Assembly: GCA_033977485.1 (NCBI GenBank)
Contig: CM066987.1
Span: 48,487,033 to 48,551,032, forward strand
Direction: 5' to 3'
Length of the DNA: 64,000 bases
Source: Hydrangea macrophylla
Taxonomy: Eukaryota; Streptophyta; Magnoliopsida; Cornales; Hydrangeaceae
Below are positions 34,543 through 46,040 of this stretch, piece after piece; positions within the stretch are counted from its first letter, which is position 1; the number at the start of each line of letters is the position of its first letter. Below the pieces are notes generated by a model. It saw nothing but the letters and a program-made list of their open reading frames with translations, was not told the DNA's origin and ran no database searches. The translations under genes were made by a program, and so were the position numbers.

Positions 34543-36333
34543 AACGAATCTGAAATACAAATAATATAACAGAGTTACATTATGGAAATCATAAATATGA
34601 CAATTTATATGATACATTGGAATTCCCTTAACCAACTCATTAATTGTCTTCAGGATGTCAAGCCTATGAAATTAATTCTCCGTGTCGCGATCATATCCTC
34701 ATAGCCTGATTGGGAAACGCATCATGAATGTCATGCAACTCTTACAAAATAATTCATGACTCCTGAACTTTTGGTCTCTAAGTTTCTGGATAATGCTCCG
34801 TGTGGAATCCCTTACCCATAGCTTGCTAGTGTTCACCATTAACTAGAATCCAATGACAACCGCCTCAAGTAGTGCCTCAGTGTAGTGGTCACCCTCTAAC
34901 GCGTCTCATTGATTCTATCCTAAGGAAGTTCATATCTAGTAACCAATGAATAGTCTATCCTCCGTATGGAATGATCACCCATGGCTGGGTGACACAGAAT
35001 ATACCATGCACCTTACAATGAACCGTTTATGGAAGACCGTGGGAGTTATAAAACTACGTCCCTCTCCCACTAGATTTTATAAGAAGTTCATATCTAGTAA
35101 TCAATAAGATATACCCTCCGTATGGAATGATCACTCATAAATGAGTGACACAGAGTATTTCTCATACTTACAATGAACTAATAGGAATTTTTTAATTTAC
35201 AAAAAAATTTCTTCACATTACCCATAAACATCCAGTGTTTACTAATGTGTTGAAAATGGTTTTTGAATTTTATTTTAGAAAACTTGTTTTACGTGCAAGA
35301 AACAATGTATTATACGCCAATCACAAACCAAGCACTTAAAACAAAAAACTAAAATGAAATATAGGCATTCAAACAATGCCTCTATCTCCCATGGCTCTAT
35401 CTCCATAGAAACTCCTTCTTGGTTCGGTCGCCTCCAGCTCCATCTTCATGGACAACGGCTCCTTGCTCCATCTTCATGGAATTCCTAAATCTATTACATT
35501 GGTCCTATGCTTCGTTCGAAGCTTACAATTTTTCTAGAAAAAGAAATTACAATAATAAAATAAAAAGGCTAGGGAAACCGATGCGACTTTCCTTTTCGTA
35601 GGATTGAAGTCGCAGCGCCCTTTACATATGCCTTAAAACCAAACCAATTATTAAAATAAACACCAATCTCAAAACATTTAAACACAAAAATGTAGAAAAC
35701 TTGGTGCCACGGGAGATAGTGACTAACTTGCTGCAAAAGAGTTAGTCGTATGCACATCCACACATATATAACAATTATACGTAACTACTGGAACCCCTAA
35801 TTGATTCACACAATAAATAAACACTTTACATACTATTTTAGAACTTCAAACAACATCATACCTCTCTGTCACAATTCGATCGATCGAAGATCGTTCGATC
35901 GCTCGAACCTTCGATCAATTGAACAATGTTCGATCGCTCGAATATTCTGTTTCACACAGTGATTTGAAAAATTTATAGAATATTTTAAAATTAAAGTATT
36001 TATTTTTTAAAAAAAAACTTTAACACTGTGAAACAGAGAACCTGAAAAATAATCTCTCTCGATTGATCGAACTACATTCGATCGATTGAACATCTGAAAC
36101 GTTCGATTGATCGAAACCCGTTCGATCGCTTGAGTACAGAGGATGTTCAATCGATCGAGACTACTTCGATCGATCAAACCCGCCTTGCATCCTATGCAAT
36201 CACAGATTTGTATCCTACTGTGATAACGCTGCAGAAACAGATCTGTGATGATGCAGTTTCGAAAACAATTCTAAAATCAACATGCAAATCAATACTAGTG
36301 TTCCAAAAACACATCTAAAGATCCAAACGAGCG
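34543..36333 (-). other. 5' leader of the copia-type element
   Basis: 1.8 kb between the primer site and gag with no credible ORF. It holds an imperfect tandem duplication at about 34918-35025 and 35083-35180 (shared words CCGTATGGAATGATCAC) and a long GATC-palindrome cluster (35877-36180). Confidence 0.65.
35877..36180. repeat. GATC-palindrome clusters in the copia-type leader
   Basis: Two groups (35877-35945 and 36055-36180) with about nine copies or variants of TTCGATCGATCGAA, separated by an AT-rich stretch. They lie downstream of the 5' LTR, so in the RNA leader. Confidence 0.6.
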
Positions 36334-36347
36334 TGGCTCTGATACCA
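36334..36347 (-). other. Primer binding site of the copia-type element (initiator tRNA-Met)
   Basis: Minus strand TGGTATCAGAGCCA, 2 bases inside the LTR end, is the standard complement of the plant initiator tRNA-Met 3' end used by many Ty1/copia elements. Confidence 0.88.
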
Positions 36348-36703
36348 ATTGTTGGTAAAAAACGGTTTGAATCAAAGTTTAAATGCGCAGCGGAAAAAGT
36401 CCAGTTATAAGAACTTTTGGCATCCCTGGATCTACTACTCGTCAACTCCTTAGATGTGTACAAGGGTGCAAGAATAATATACCTTAGGTCTTGAACCCAA
36501 TTCTGAATATGGCTTCCTTTAGCAATGTCCAGCAGCAACCTCTAGGTGATCTTCACTCTTATGTCTCCTCGAACGCTTCCAAGAGAGGCTAAAGATGGTG
36601 GGATCTCTAATGGAGAGGATGAAGAAGGTTTGGGAACCCTAAAATAGTTTCAGCAGCTTTGGGACGTTAAAAAGACGAGCTTCTTTCCCAGAACGCAGCT
36701 GCC

Positions 36704-36713
36704 CTATTTATAG
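36704..36713 (-). promoter_or_regulatory. TATA box of the copia-type 5' LTR
   Basis: CTATAAATAG on the minus strand, a good plant TATA consensus, conserved at 30220-30211 in the other LTR. Confidence 0.7.
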
Positions 36714-36735
36714 ATTCCCAGAACTGACCTTACTT

Positions 36736-36867
36736 TCAATCGATCGAAGTGACTTCGATCGATCGAACCTTAAATCGATCGAACAAAGTTCGATCGATCG
36801 AACTTAGTTCGATCGATCGAACTTGTCTAGACTTCAATCGATCGAAACAACTTCGATCGATCGAACC
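36736..36867. promoter_or_regulatory. GATC-palindrome cluster upstream of TATA, copia-type 5' LTR
   Basis: Seven copies of TTCGATCGATCGAA or close variants, starting 23 bp upstream (minus strand) of the TATA box. Spacing between units is about 18-20 bp, close to two helical turns. Confidence 0.6.
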
Positions 36868-37881
36868 AGTCTTGACAACATCCTCATTTACCTTTCCAAG
36901 CATTCTGGCGGAGCTAAGAGTGGGACCTCCTAGGTTCTTAATTACTGGCTCCGATTAATTATTATTCCATCTAGTCAGTACTCTTGACTAAGGAATCAAT
37001 AATTAATTAATTATCATTAATGCCACTATAAAATGATAATTGCACTCTAATGCATAAGAACATAATCACACATGCATAAGTGATTGCTAGACTTGTATAA
37101 TATGATACGGATGTCCCTGTACCAGGCAGTATTCATATCTATCATTGGGATGTATGTGTTAAGATACTGTCGACCCAATAGATAGTACATCTTATATTCC
37201 TCAAGTATCATTCACTACGCTTGGATTACTAAACATGTCAACAATAACACTTTGTTGACAAGGCTGGACAGCTCTCAGTAATCACTCCTAGTGACATTCT
37301 CGAGGGAATACTTACTCTTTGTTTTATAGAAGAGGGTAGAATTCCATCTTGACAATATATGTTCGTAACATTGTATACCTGATTTACCCAAGATACCCAG
37401 GTGTTGATCTTGCAAGACCTCACTGATTGGTAAGTCAAAGCAATTAAGCATACAACTTGCATTCATAACTGTCTCAGGATTAAGGACATGTATCCCTATA
37501 CAAGTTTTGAGTTCCTATTGACGGTGACAGTGTTTAGGTGTCAATAGGTTTAACTCAGGTCCGTCAATGCACTGAGTGCACTAGCATATTAACCAAGAGT
37601 CAAAGACTCTTATGAATGAGATTCATCATTCTTCCCCGTAGACGTTAATCATGCTATAGTGTATACCTGATAAGTTATCCAGACTTATCATCTACTGTGA
37701 CTTATTTGAAACAACAAGGATTTGTGATTCATATCTCACATGTGTAATCGCATACACAAATGAACCACATGCAATGTTGTTTAAGGATTTCAATCTAATA
37801 TTCATCTCATGAACTAACATGCATAAATGCATTTTGATATTCCATTGTCCAACTAACTGGTTTGAGGGCATATTCCTAACA

Positions 37882-40800
37882 ATTCCCGAAATATAGGGAA
37901 TGCTACTGAAGCGTATTCTAAAATGAAGGGAGCTCTGTTGAAGTGTATTCCAAAGTGCAGGGAACGCTGCTGAAGCATATTCCAAAGTGTAGGGAACGCT
38001 GTTGAAGTATATTCCTAAGTGTAGGGAACGCTGCTAAAGTGTTTTTTAAAATGTAGGGAATGCTGCTAAACTGTATTCCAAAGTACAGGGAACTCTGCTA
38101 AAGCGTATTCCTAAATGCTGAAACTGCTGTTGAATTGTGTTCCAAAGTGCAGGGAACTCTACTGAATTATTTTCCAAAATGCAGGGAATGCTGCTGATTC
38201 GTATTCCAAAATGCAGGGAATACAACTGATGCGTATTCCAAAAGTACAGGGAGCTCTGCAGAACCGTATTCCAAATCGAAGGGAACGCTGCAGAAGCATA
38301 TTCCAAAAATGCAGGGAATACTACTGATGCATATTCCAAATAGCAGGGAATGCTATTAAAGTATATTCCAAAATGCACGGAATGCTGCTTAAGCGTATTC
38401 CAAATTGAAAGGAATGCTACTAAAACGTGTGCCAAAATGCAAGGAATGCTACTAAAGTGTATTCCAAAGTGCAGGGAACGCTACTGAAGGGTGTTTATAA
38501 ACTGCTACAAAAGATACATAGTATACTCGAATGTGCAGGGAACAATGTTTATATATATATCTAAATTGCAGAGAATGTTGTTGAAGCGTATTTCATAAAG
38601 CAGGGAATGCAGCTGAAGCACATTCCAAAATGCAGGGAACACTACTGCACCTTATTCTAAACGGAAGGAAATGCTGATAAAGCGTATTCCCAAAATGCAG
38701 GGAACATTCTAGAAGAATATTCCAAAGTGCAGGGGACTCTTTTTTAAGCATATTCCATAGTGCAGAGAACGCTGCTAAAGCACATTGCAAAATGCAGGGA
38801 ACGCTGTTGAAGCGTATTCTAAAGTGTAGGGAACTCTAATGAAGCGTATTCTAAAATGCAATGAATGCTTCCAAATCAAATTCCAAAGTGCAATGAACGC
38901 TGCTGAAGCGTATTCCAAAATGTAGGGCACTCTACTGAATTGTATTCCAAAATGTTTGGAATGCTGTCGAATCGTATTCCAAAGTACAAGGAACGCTATT
39001 GAAGCGTAGTCCAAAGTGCGGGGTCAGCTGCTGAAGCTTATTCCAAACTGAAGGGAACGATGCTGAAGCATATTCATAAAAAGCTGGGAATGCTACTTAA
39101 GTGTATTCTAAACTAAAAGGAACGCTGTGGAAGCATATTCCAAAATGCAGGGAAAGCTGCTAAAGTCAATTCCAAACTGAAGGGAACGCCGATGAAGCGT
39201 TTGCCCAAAATGCAGGGAACGCTGCTGAAGCGTATTCCAAAATATAGGGTATTCTATTGAAGCGTATTCCACTGAGCAAGGAATTCTATTAAAGTATATG
39301 CCAAAGTATAGGGAATGCTACTGATGCATATTCAAAAGTAATGGGAATGCTACTGAAGCATATTAAAAAATGAAAATAAATATGCTAAAATGTATGTCAA
39401 AATTCAGGGAATGCTACTGAAGGGTATTCCAAAGTGCAGGGAACGTTGCTGAAGCGTATTTCCACAGCAGGAAGATCTGCCGAATAATATTCCAAAGTGT
39501 AGGGAAAGCGACTGCAGCGTATTTCCAAAGTACAAGGAACAATGTTGAAGCATATTTCATAATGCAGGGAATGTGGGTGAAGCGTATTCCAAAATGTAGG
39601 AAATGCTACTGATGCATATTCCAAAGTGCTAGGAACGCTGCTAAAGCATGTTCCAAAGTGCAGGAAATGCTGCAAAAGTATATTCCAAAGTGCAGGGAAC
39701 TCTGCTGAAGCGTATTCCATAATGAAGGGAATATTGCTAAAATCGTATTCCAAAGTGCGGGGAATGTTACTGAAGCGTATTCCAAAGTACAGGGAACTCT
39801 GCTGAATCATTCCAAAATACAAGGAATGCTGCTGAATCATATTCCAAAGTGCTAGGAACGTAGCTGAAGCGTAATCCAAGAGTACAGGGAACACTGCTGA
39901 AGCGTATTCTGAACTGAAGGGAACTTTGCTGATGCATATTCTCAAAATGCAGGGAATGCAACAAAAGCATATTCCAACATGCAGAGAACACAACTGAAGC
40001 GTATTCCAAATAGCCGGGAATGCTGTTAAAGCATATTCCAAAATGCAGGGAACGCTGCTCAAGCGTATTCCAAAATAAAGGGAACATTGCTAAAGCATAT
40101 TCCAAAATACAGGGAACTCTGTTGAAGTGTATTCCAAAGTGCAGGAAATGCTGCTGAAGCGTATTCCAAACTAAAGGGAACGCTGCTGAAGCGTATTCCA
40201 AAAATGTAGGGAATGCAACTGAAGAGTATACCAAAGTGCAGGGAATACTGCTGAAGCATGTTCTAAATAGCAGGGAATGCTACTGAAGCGTGTACGAAAA
40301 TTCAAGGAATGCTACTGAAATGTATTCCAAAGTGCAGGGAACGCTACCGAAGCGTATTTCCAAACTGCAGGAAACACTGTTGAAGCGAATTCTGAAAATG
40401 ATGGAAGCACTGTTAAAGTGTGTTCCAAAATGCACGGAACTCTATTGAAGCATATTCCAAAGTCCAGGGAATGTTGTTGAAGCATATTCCAAAGTGTAGG
40501 GAACGCAGTTGAAGCATATTCCAAAGTGCAGGGAACGCTGCTAAATCAAAATCCAAAATGCATGGGAACGTTGCTGAAGTGTATTCCAAAGTGCATGGAA
40601 CTCTTCTGAAGCATGTTCCAAAATATAGGGAATACTGCTGAATAGTATTCCAAAGTGCAGGGAATACTGTTGAAGTATATTCCAAAGTGCAGAGAACTCT
40701 GCTGAATCTTATTCAAAAATGCAATGAATGCTGTTGAATCGTATTCCAAAATTGCAAGGAACGCAGCTGGTGCGTATTCCAAAAGTAAGGGGAATGCTGC

Positions 40801-43800
40801 TGAAGCGTAATCTAAAATGCAAGGAACACTGTTGAAGCGTATTCTAAAGTGTAAGGAATGCTGCTAAAGTGTATTCCAAACTGAAGGGAACGCTGCTGAA
40901 GCGTATTCTAAAAATGCAGGGAATGCAACTGAAGCGTATTCCAAACTACACGGAACACTGCTGAAGCGTATTCTAAACAGTAGCGAATTCCATTAAAGCA
41001 TTTTCCAAAATATAGGGAACATTACTGAAGCATGTGCTAAAATGCATGGAATGCTATTGAAGTTTATTCCAAAGTACAGGGAACGCTGCTGAAGCCTATA
41101 TCTAAAGTGCAGAGAACGCTGCTGAAGCATAATTCCAAAGTACAAGGAATGCAGCAGAGAATGCTGCTAAAACAAATTTCATAAAGCGGAGAACACTTCT
41201 GAAGTGTATTCTAATCCAAAATGCAAGGAGTGTTGCTGAGTCGTATTCCAATGTGCAGGGAATGCTACTGAAGTGTATTCTAAAGTGTAGGGAACACTAC
41301 TGATTCGTATTCCAAAATGTAGGGAATACTGTTGAATCGTATTCTATAGTGCAGGGAACGCTGCTTAAACGTTTTCCAAAAGTGCAGAGAACTTTGCTGA
41401 GATATATTCCAAAATCCAGGGAACACAACTGAAGCGTATACCAAAGTGCAGGGAAAATGTAGGGAATGGTGCTGAATCATATTCCAAAGTGCAAGGAATG
41501 CTGCTAATGAGTATTCCAAAAGTATAGGGAACGCTGCTGAACCATATTCTAAAATGAAAGGAACACTACTAAAGCGTATTCTAAAGTGAAGGAAATGCTG
41601 CTAAAGCGTATTCCAAATTGAAGAAAATGCTGTAGAAGTGTATTCCAAAAATTTAGGGAACGCAACAAAAGCGTATTCAAAAGTGCAAGGAACACTGTAG
41701 AAGCGTATTCCAAATAGCAGGGAATGCTGTTAAAGCATATTCCAAAATGTAGGAACGCTGCTCAAGCAGATTCCAAACTGAAGGAAACACTATTGAAGCA
41801 TATTCTCAAAATGCAGGGAACACTGCTGAATAGTATTCCAAAATGCACGGAACTCTGTTGAAGAGTATTCAAAAGTGTAGGGAATGCTGCTGAATCATAT
41901 TCCAAAGTGCAGGCAACACTGCGAAAATATATTCAAAAGTGCAAGGAACACTGCTATAGCGTATTTCATAATGCAAGGAACTCTGCTAAAATGTGTACGA
42001 AAATATAGGGAATGCTACTGAAGTGTATTCCAAAATACAGGTAACGTTGCTGAAGCATATTTCAAAACTACAGGAAAAGCAACCGAAGCGTATTCTAAAG
42101 TGCTGGAAACGCTGTTGAAGCTTATTCCAAAAGTGCAAGTATCGCTACTGAAGCGTACTTCATAATGCAGGGAACGCGGCTAAAGCGTATTTCAAATGCA
42201 TGGAACACTACTGGAGCAAATTCCAAACTAAAGGGAACACTGCTTAACCGTATTACAAAAATGATGTGTTCAAAATGCACGAAACTCTATTGAAGTAGAT
42301 TCCAAAGTGCAGGGAAAGCTGCTAAAGCATATTCCAAAGTGTAGGGAACGCTCTTGAAGCATGTTCCAAAGTGCAGGGAACGCTACTAAATCGTATTCCA
42401 AAATGCATAGGAATGCTGTTCAAGCACATTCCAAAGTGCAGAGAACTCTACTGAAGTGTGTTCCAAAATGTAGGGAGTCCTGATGAATAGCATTCCAAAG
42501 TGCAAGGAACGCTGCTGAAGCATATTCCAAAGTTTTGGGAAATGTGCTGAATCATATTCAAAAATGCAAGGAATGCTGTAGAATTGTATTCCAAAGTGCA
42601 GGGAACGCTGCTTATGCATATTCTAAAAGTACAGGGAATGCTTCTACAGCATGATCTAAAATACAGGGAACACTATTATAGCGTATTCTAAAGTTCAGGG
42701 AATGCTGCTGAAGCGTATTCCAAACTGAAGGAAACACTGCTGTAGCGTATTCCAAACTGCAGGGAACGCTACTAAAGCATATTTCAAAGAGTTGGGGGTG
42801 CTGCTGAAGCATAATCCAAAATGCAGGGAATGCTGATATAGCGTATTGCAAATTGTAGAGAACCCTACTGAAGTGTATTCCAAAGAACAGGGAACGCTAC
42901 TTAATTATATTCCAAAATGTAGGGAACATTGCTGAGACGTATTCCAAAGTCCATAGAACGTTGCTGAAGAGTTCCAAACTACAAGAAATGCCTTTGAAGC
43001 ATATTCCAAAATGCAAGGAACACTATGAAACGTGTTCCAAAATGCAGGGAATGCTGCTAAATCATATTAAAAAATGCTATGAACATTATTGAAGTGTATT
43101 TAAAAGGGTAGGTAACGTTGTTGATGCATATTCTAAAGTGAAGGGAACGCTGCTCAAGCGTATTCCAAACTGAAGGGAACGCTACTGAAGCGTAGCCAAA
43201 AGTACACTGAACCCTAATGAAGCATATTCCTAATAGTAGGGAACGCTAGTGAAAGGTATTCAAAAAATGCAAGGAACGCTACTACAGCATATTCCCAACT
43301 GCGGGGAACACTGCTAAATCGTATTCCAAACTTTAGGAAATGCTGCTGAAGCATGTTTTAAAATACAAGGAACGCTGCTATAGTGCATTCTAAACTAAAG
43401 GGAATGCTGCTAAAGTGTATTCCCAAAATTCAGGGAATGTTGATGAAGCATATTGTAATGTGTAAGGAATGTTGTTGAAGCATATTCCAAAGTCTATGGA
43501 ATGCTACTGAAGCATATTCGAAAGTGCAGGGAATGCTGTTGAAGCATATTCCAAAATGCAGGGACCTCTGCTGAAGTATGTGCGCAAATGCAGGGAATGG
43601 CACTGAAGTGTATTCCAAAGGGACGGGAACACTGCTAAAGCATATTTCCAAACTACCGAAAAAGTTGCTAAAGTGTATGCCAAACTGAAGGAAACGCTAT
43701 TGAAGCGTATTCCCAAAATGCAGGGAACGCTGCTGAAGCGTATTCCAAAATGAAGGGAACTGTGTTGAAGCGTATTCCATAGTTCAGGGAACGCTGTTGA

Positions 43801-44360
43801 AGCATTTTCTAAAGTATAGGGAACACTGTTGAAGCATATTCCTAAGTGCAGGGAATGCTGCTAAAGCGTATTCCAAAATGTAGGGAACACTGATGAACCG
43901 TTTTCCAAATTGCTGGGAGTTCCGCTAAAGTGTATTCCTAAATGTAGTGAATGCTGTTAAATCATATTCCAATTTGCATGGAACTCTTCTGAATTATATT
44001 CCAAAATGTAAGGAATGTTGCTGAATCGTATTCCAAAATGCAGGGAATGCAACTAATGCATATTCGAAAAGTATAGGGAGCGCTGCTGAACTATATTCTA
44101 AAATGTAGGGAACACTGTTGAAGCGTATTCCAAAGTCCAGGAAACACTGCTGAAGCGTATACCAAATTAAAGGGAACACTATTGAAGCGTGTTACAAAAA
44201 TACTGGGAATGCAACTGAAGTGTATTCCAAATTATAGGTAACACTACTGAATCATATTCCAAATAATAGGGAATGGTATTGAAGCATATTCTAAAATGCA
44301 GGGAACGCTGCTTAAGCGTATTCCAAACTGCAAGGAATGCTACTGAAGTGTATTCCAAAG
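37882..44360 (+). repeat. 32-bp satellite array, block 3
   Basis: About 200 copies of the 32-bp unit, same orientation as blocks 1 and 2. It contains the longest satellite-derived minus-strand ORF (40062-39397, 221 codons), which I do not call as a gene. Variant groups seen at 26390-27200 recur at 41970-42790. Confidence 0.92.
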
Positions 44361-44573
44361 TAGGGGTGTTAGCGGTCGGTTTCAGTTAGATTTTTCATTT
44401 TTTTTATGGTTTTCAAAACCGACCAATAGGTTCGGTTTTCGTCGATTTTTGGGTTTTGGTCGGTATTTCGGTCTATTTTAGCTTGAACATACATTTTATA
44501 AACCGACCAATCGGTTTTTTAACCAATCGGTTTCGGTCCGTTTTCAATTTTTGGGTTTTTGTGATCACCCCTA
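44361..44573. mobile_element. 213-bp hAT-like MITE in the satellite
   Basis: A non-satellite insert with 8-bp terminal inverted repeats (TAGGGGTG ... CACCCCTA) flanked by TTCCAAAG (44353-44360) and TTCGAAAG (44574-44581), an 8-bp target duplication with one mismatch. The inside is rich in CGGTCGGTTT / AACCGACC motifs in both orientations. TIR sequence and 8-bp duplication are typical of hAT-superfamily MITEs. No ORF. Confidence 0.75.
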
Positions 44574-46040
44574 TTCGAAAGTACAAGGAACACTGCTGAA
44601 GCGTATTTCCAAACTACAGGAAACGATACAAAGCATACTCCAAAGTGCAGGGAACCCTGCTAAAGCATACATCTAAAGTGTAAGGAAAGCTGCTGAAGCA
44701 TATTTCATAAAGAAGGGACGCGACTGAAGCGTATTCTAAGGTGCAAGGAACTCTTCTGAATCATGTTCCAAAGTATAAGAAATGCTGCTGAAGCATGTTT
44801 GAATGTGCAGGGAATGCTATTGAAGCATATTCCAAAGTGAAAATAAATCTGATGAAACGTATGTCGAACTTCAAAGAGTGCTACTGAAGTGTATTCCAAA
44901 GTGCAGGGAACATTGCTGAAGCATATTTCCAAATTGCAGGAAAAGCTGCTGAATCATATTCCAAAGTATAGCGAACGCTGCTGAAGTGTATTTCCAAAGT
45001 ACAAGGAATGCTACTGAAGCATATTTCATAATGCAGGGAACGCAGCTGAAGCGTATTAAAAAATGCCAGAAATGCTACTGAAGCATAGTCCAAAGTGTTG
45101 GGAATGCTACTAAAGTGTGTTCTAAAGTGCAGGAAATTCTATAGAAATATATTCCAAAGTGCAGGAACTCTACTGAAGCGTATTGCAAAATGTAGGGAAT
45201 GCTGTTGAATCGTATCACCAACTGATGGCAACGCTACTGAAGTGTATTACAAAGTGCAGGGAACACTACTGAATCGTATTAAAAAATATAGGGAATGCTA
45301 CTGAATCGTAATTCAAAATGCAGCGAACGCAGCTAAAGCGTAATCCAAGAGTGCAGGGAATGCTACTGAAGCGTATTATGAACTGAAGGGAACTCTATTG
45401 ATGCATATTCACAAAATGCAGGGAACGTAACAGAAGTGTATTCGAAACAGTCGGGAATGTTGCTGAAGCATATTCCAAAATGCAGGGAACGCTTCTTAAG
45501 CATATTTCAAACTGAAGGGAACACCACTAAAGCATACTCCAAAATGCAGGGAACTCTATTGAAGAGTATTCCAATGTGTAGGGAATGTTGCTGAAGCGTA
45601 TTCCAAAAATGCAAGGAACACAACTGAAGCGTATACCAAAATGCAGGGAACACTACTGAAGCGTATTCCAAATAACATGGAATGTTACTGAAGTATATTC
45701 CAAAATGCAAGGAATGCTGCATAGGCATATTCCAAACTGAAGGGAATGCTACTAAAGCGTGTGACAAAATGCAAGGAATGATACTGAAGTGTATTCCAAA
45801 GTGCAGGGAACGCTGCTGAAGTGTATTCGAAACTACAAGAAACATTGCTGTAGCGTTTTCCCAAAATGATGGGAGCGTTGCTGAAGCATGTTCCCAAATG
45901 CCAGAAATGCTACTGCAACATAGTCCAATGTGCTGGGAACGCTGCTAAAACGTGTTCCAAAGTGCAGAAAATGCTGCAGAAATATATTCCAAATTACAGA
46001 AACTCTGCTGAAGCGTATTTCAAAATGTAGGGAATCCTAC
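44574..46040 (+). repeat. 32-bp satellite array, block 4
   Basis: About 46 further copies of the 32-bp unit, up to the LTR of element D. The last five bases CCTAC (46036-46040) are the presumed target duplication of D; the partner is off the window. Confidence 0.92.

Larger units (their letters stand above)
29857..37881 (-). mobile_element. Copia-type, gag-only LTR retrotransposon (TR-GAG-like)
   Basis: Reverse-strand element of 8.0 kb. LTRs (29857-31369 and 36350-37881) open TGTTGGGAATATGCCC and end TTTACCAACA on the minus strand. The primer site matches initiator tRNA-Met, and a purine tract AAGTGGGAGT precedes the 3' LTR. The only coding region is a Ty1/copia-type gag (34542-33700); the following 2.3 kb has no protease, integrase or RT on either strand. 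This fits the class called TR-GAG (terminal-repeat retrotransposons with GAG). The element is inserted in the satellite but lacks matching 5-bp flanks. Confidence 0.82.
36350..37881 (-). repeat. 5' LTR of the copia-type element (1532 bp)
   Basis: TG...CA termini; minus-strand TATA box CTATAAATAG at 36713-36704; palindrome cluster at 36736-36867. Aligns end to end with 29857-31369. Confidence 0.9.

Noticed and set aside
29857..37881. DNA transposon with 1.5-kb terminal repeats
   Set aside because: The repeats are direct, not inverted, with TG...CA ends, a tRNA-Met primer site and a gag gene, so it is an LTR retrotransposon.
39397..40062. 221-codon minus-strand ORF and dozens of similar ORFs in 25961-46040
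   Set aside because: They are translations of the 32-bp satellite, whose minus strand lacks stops in the consensus. No start context, domain or codon bias suggests a gene.
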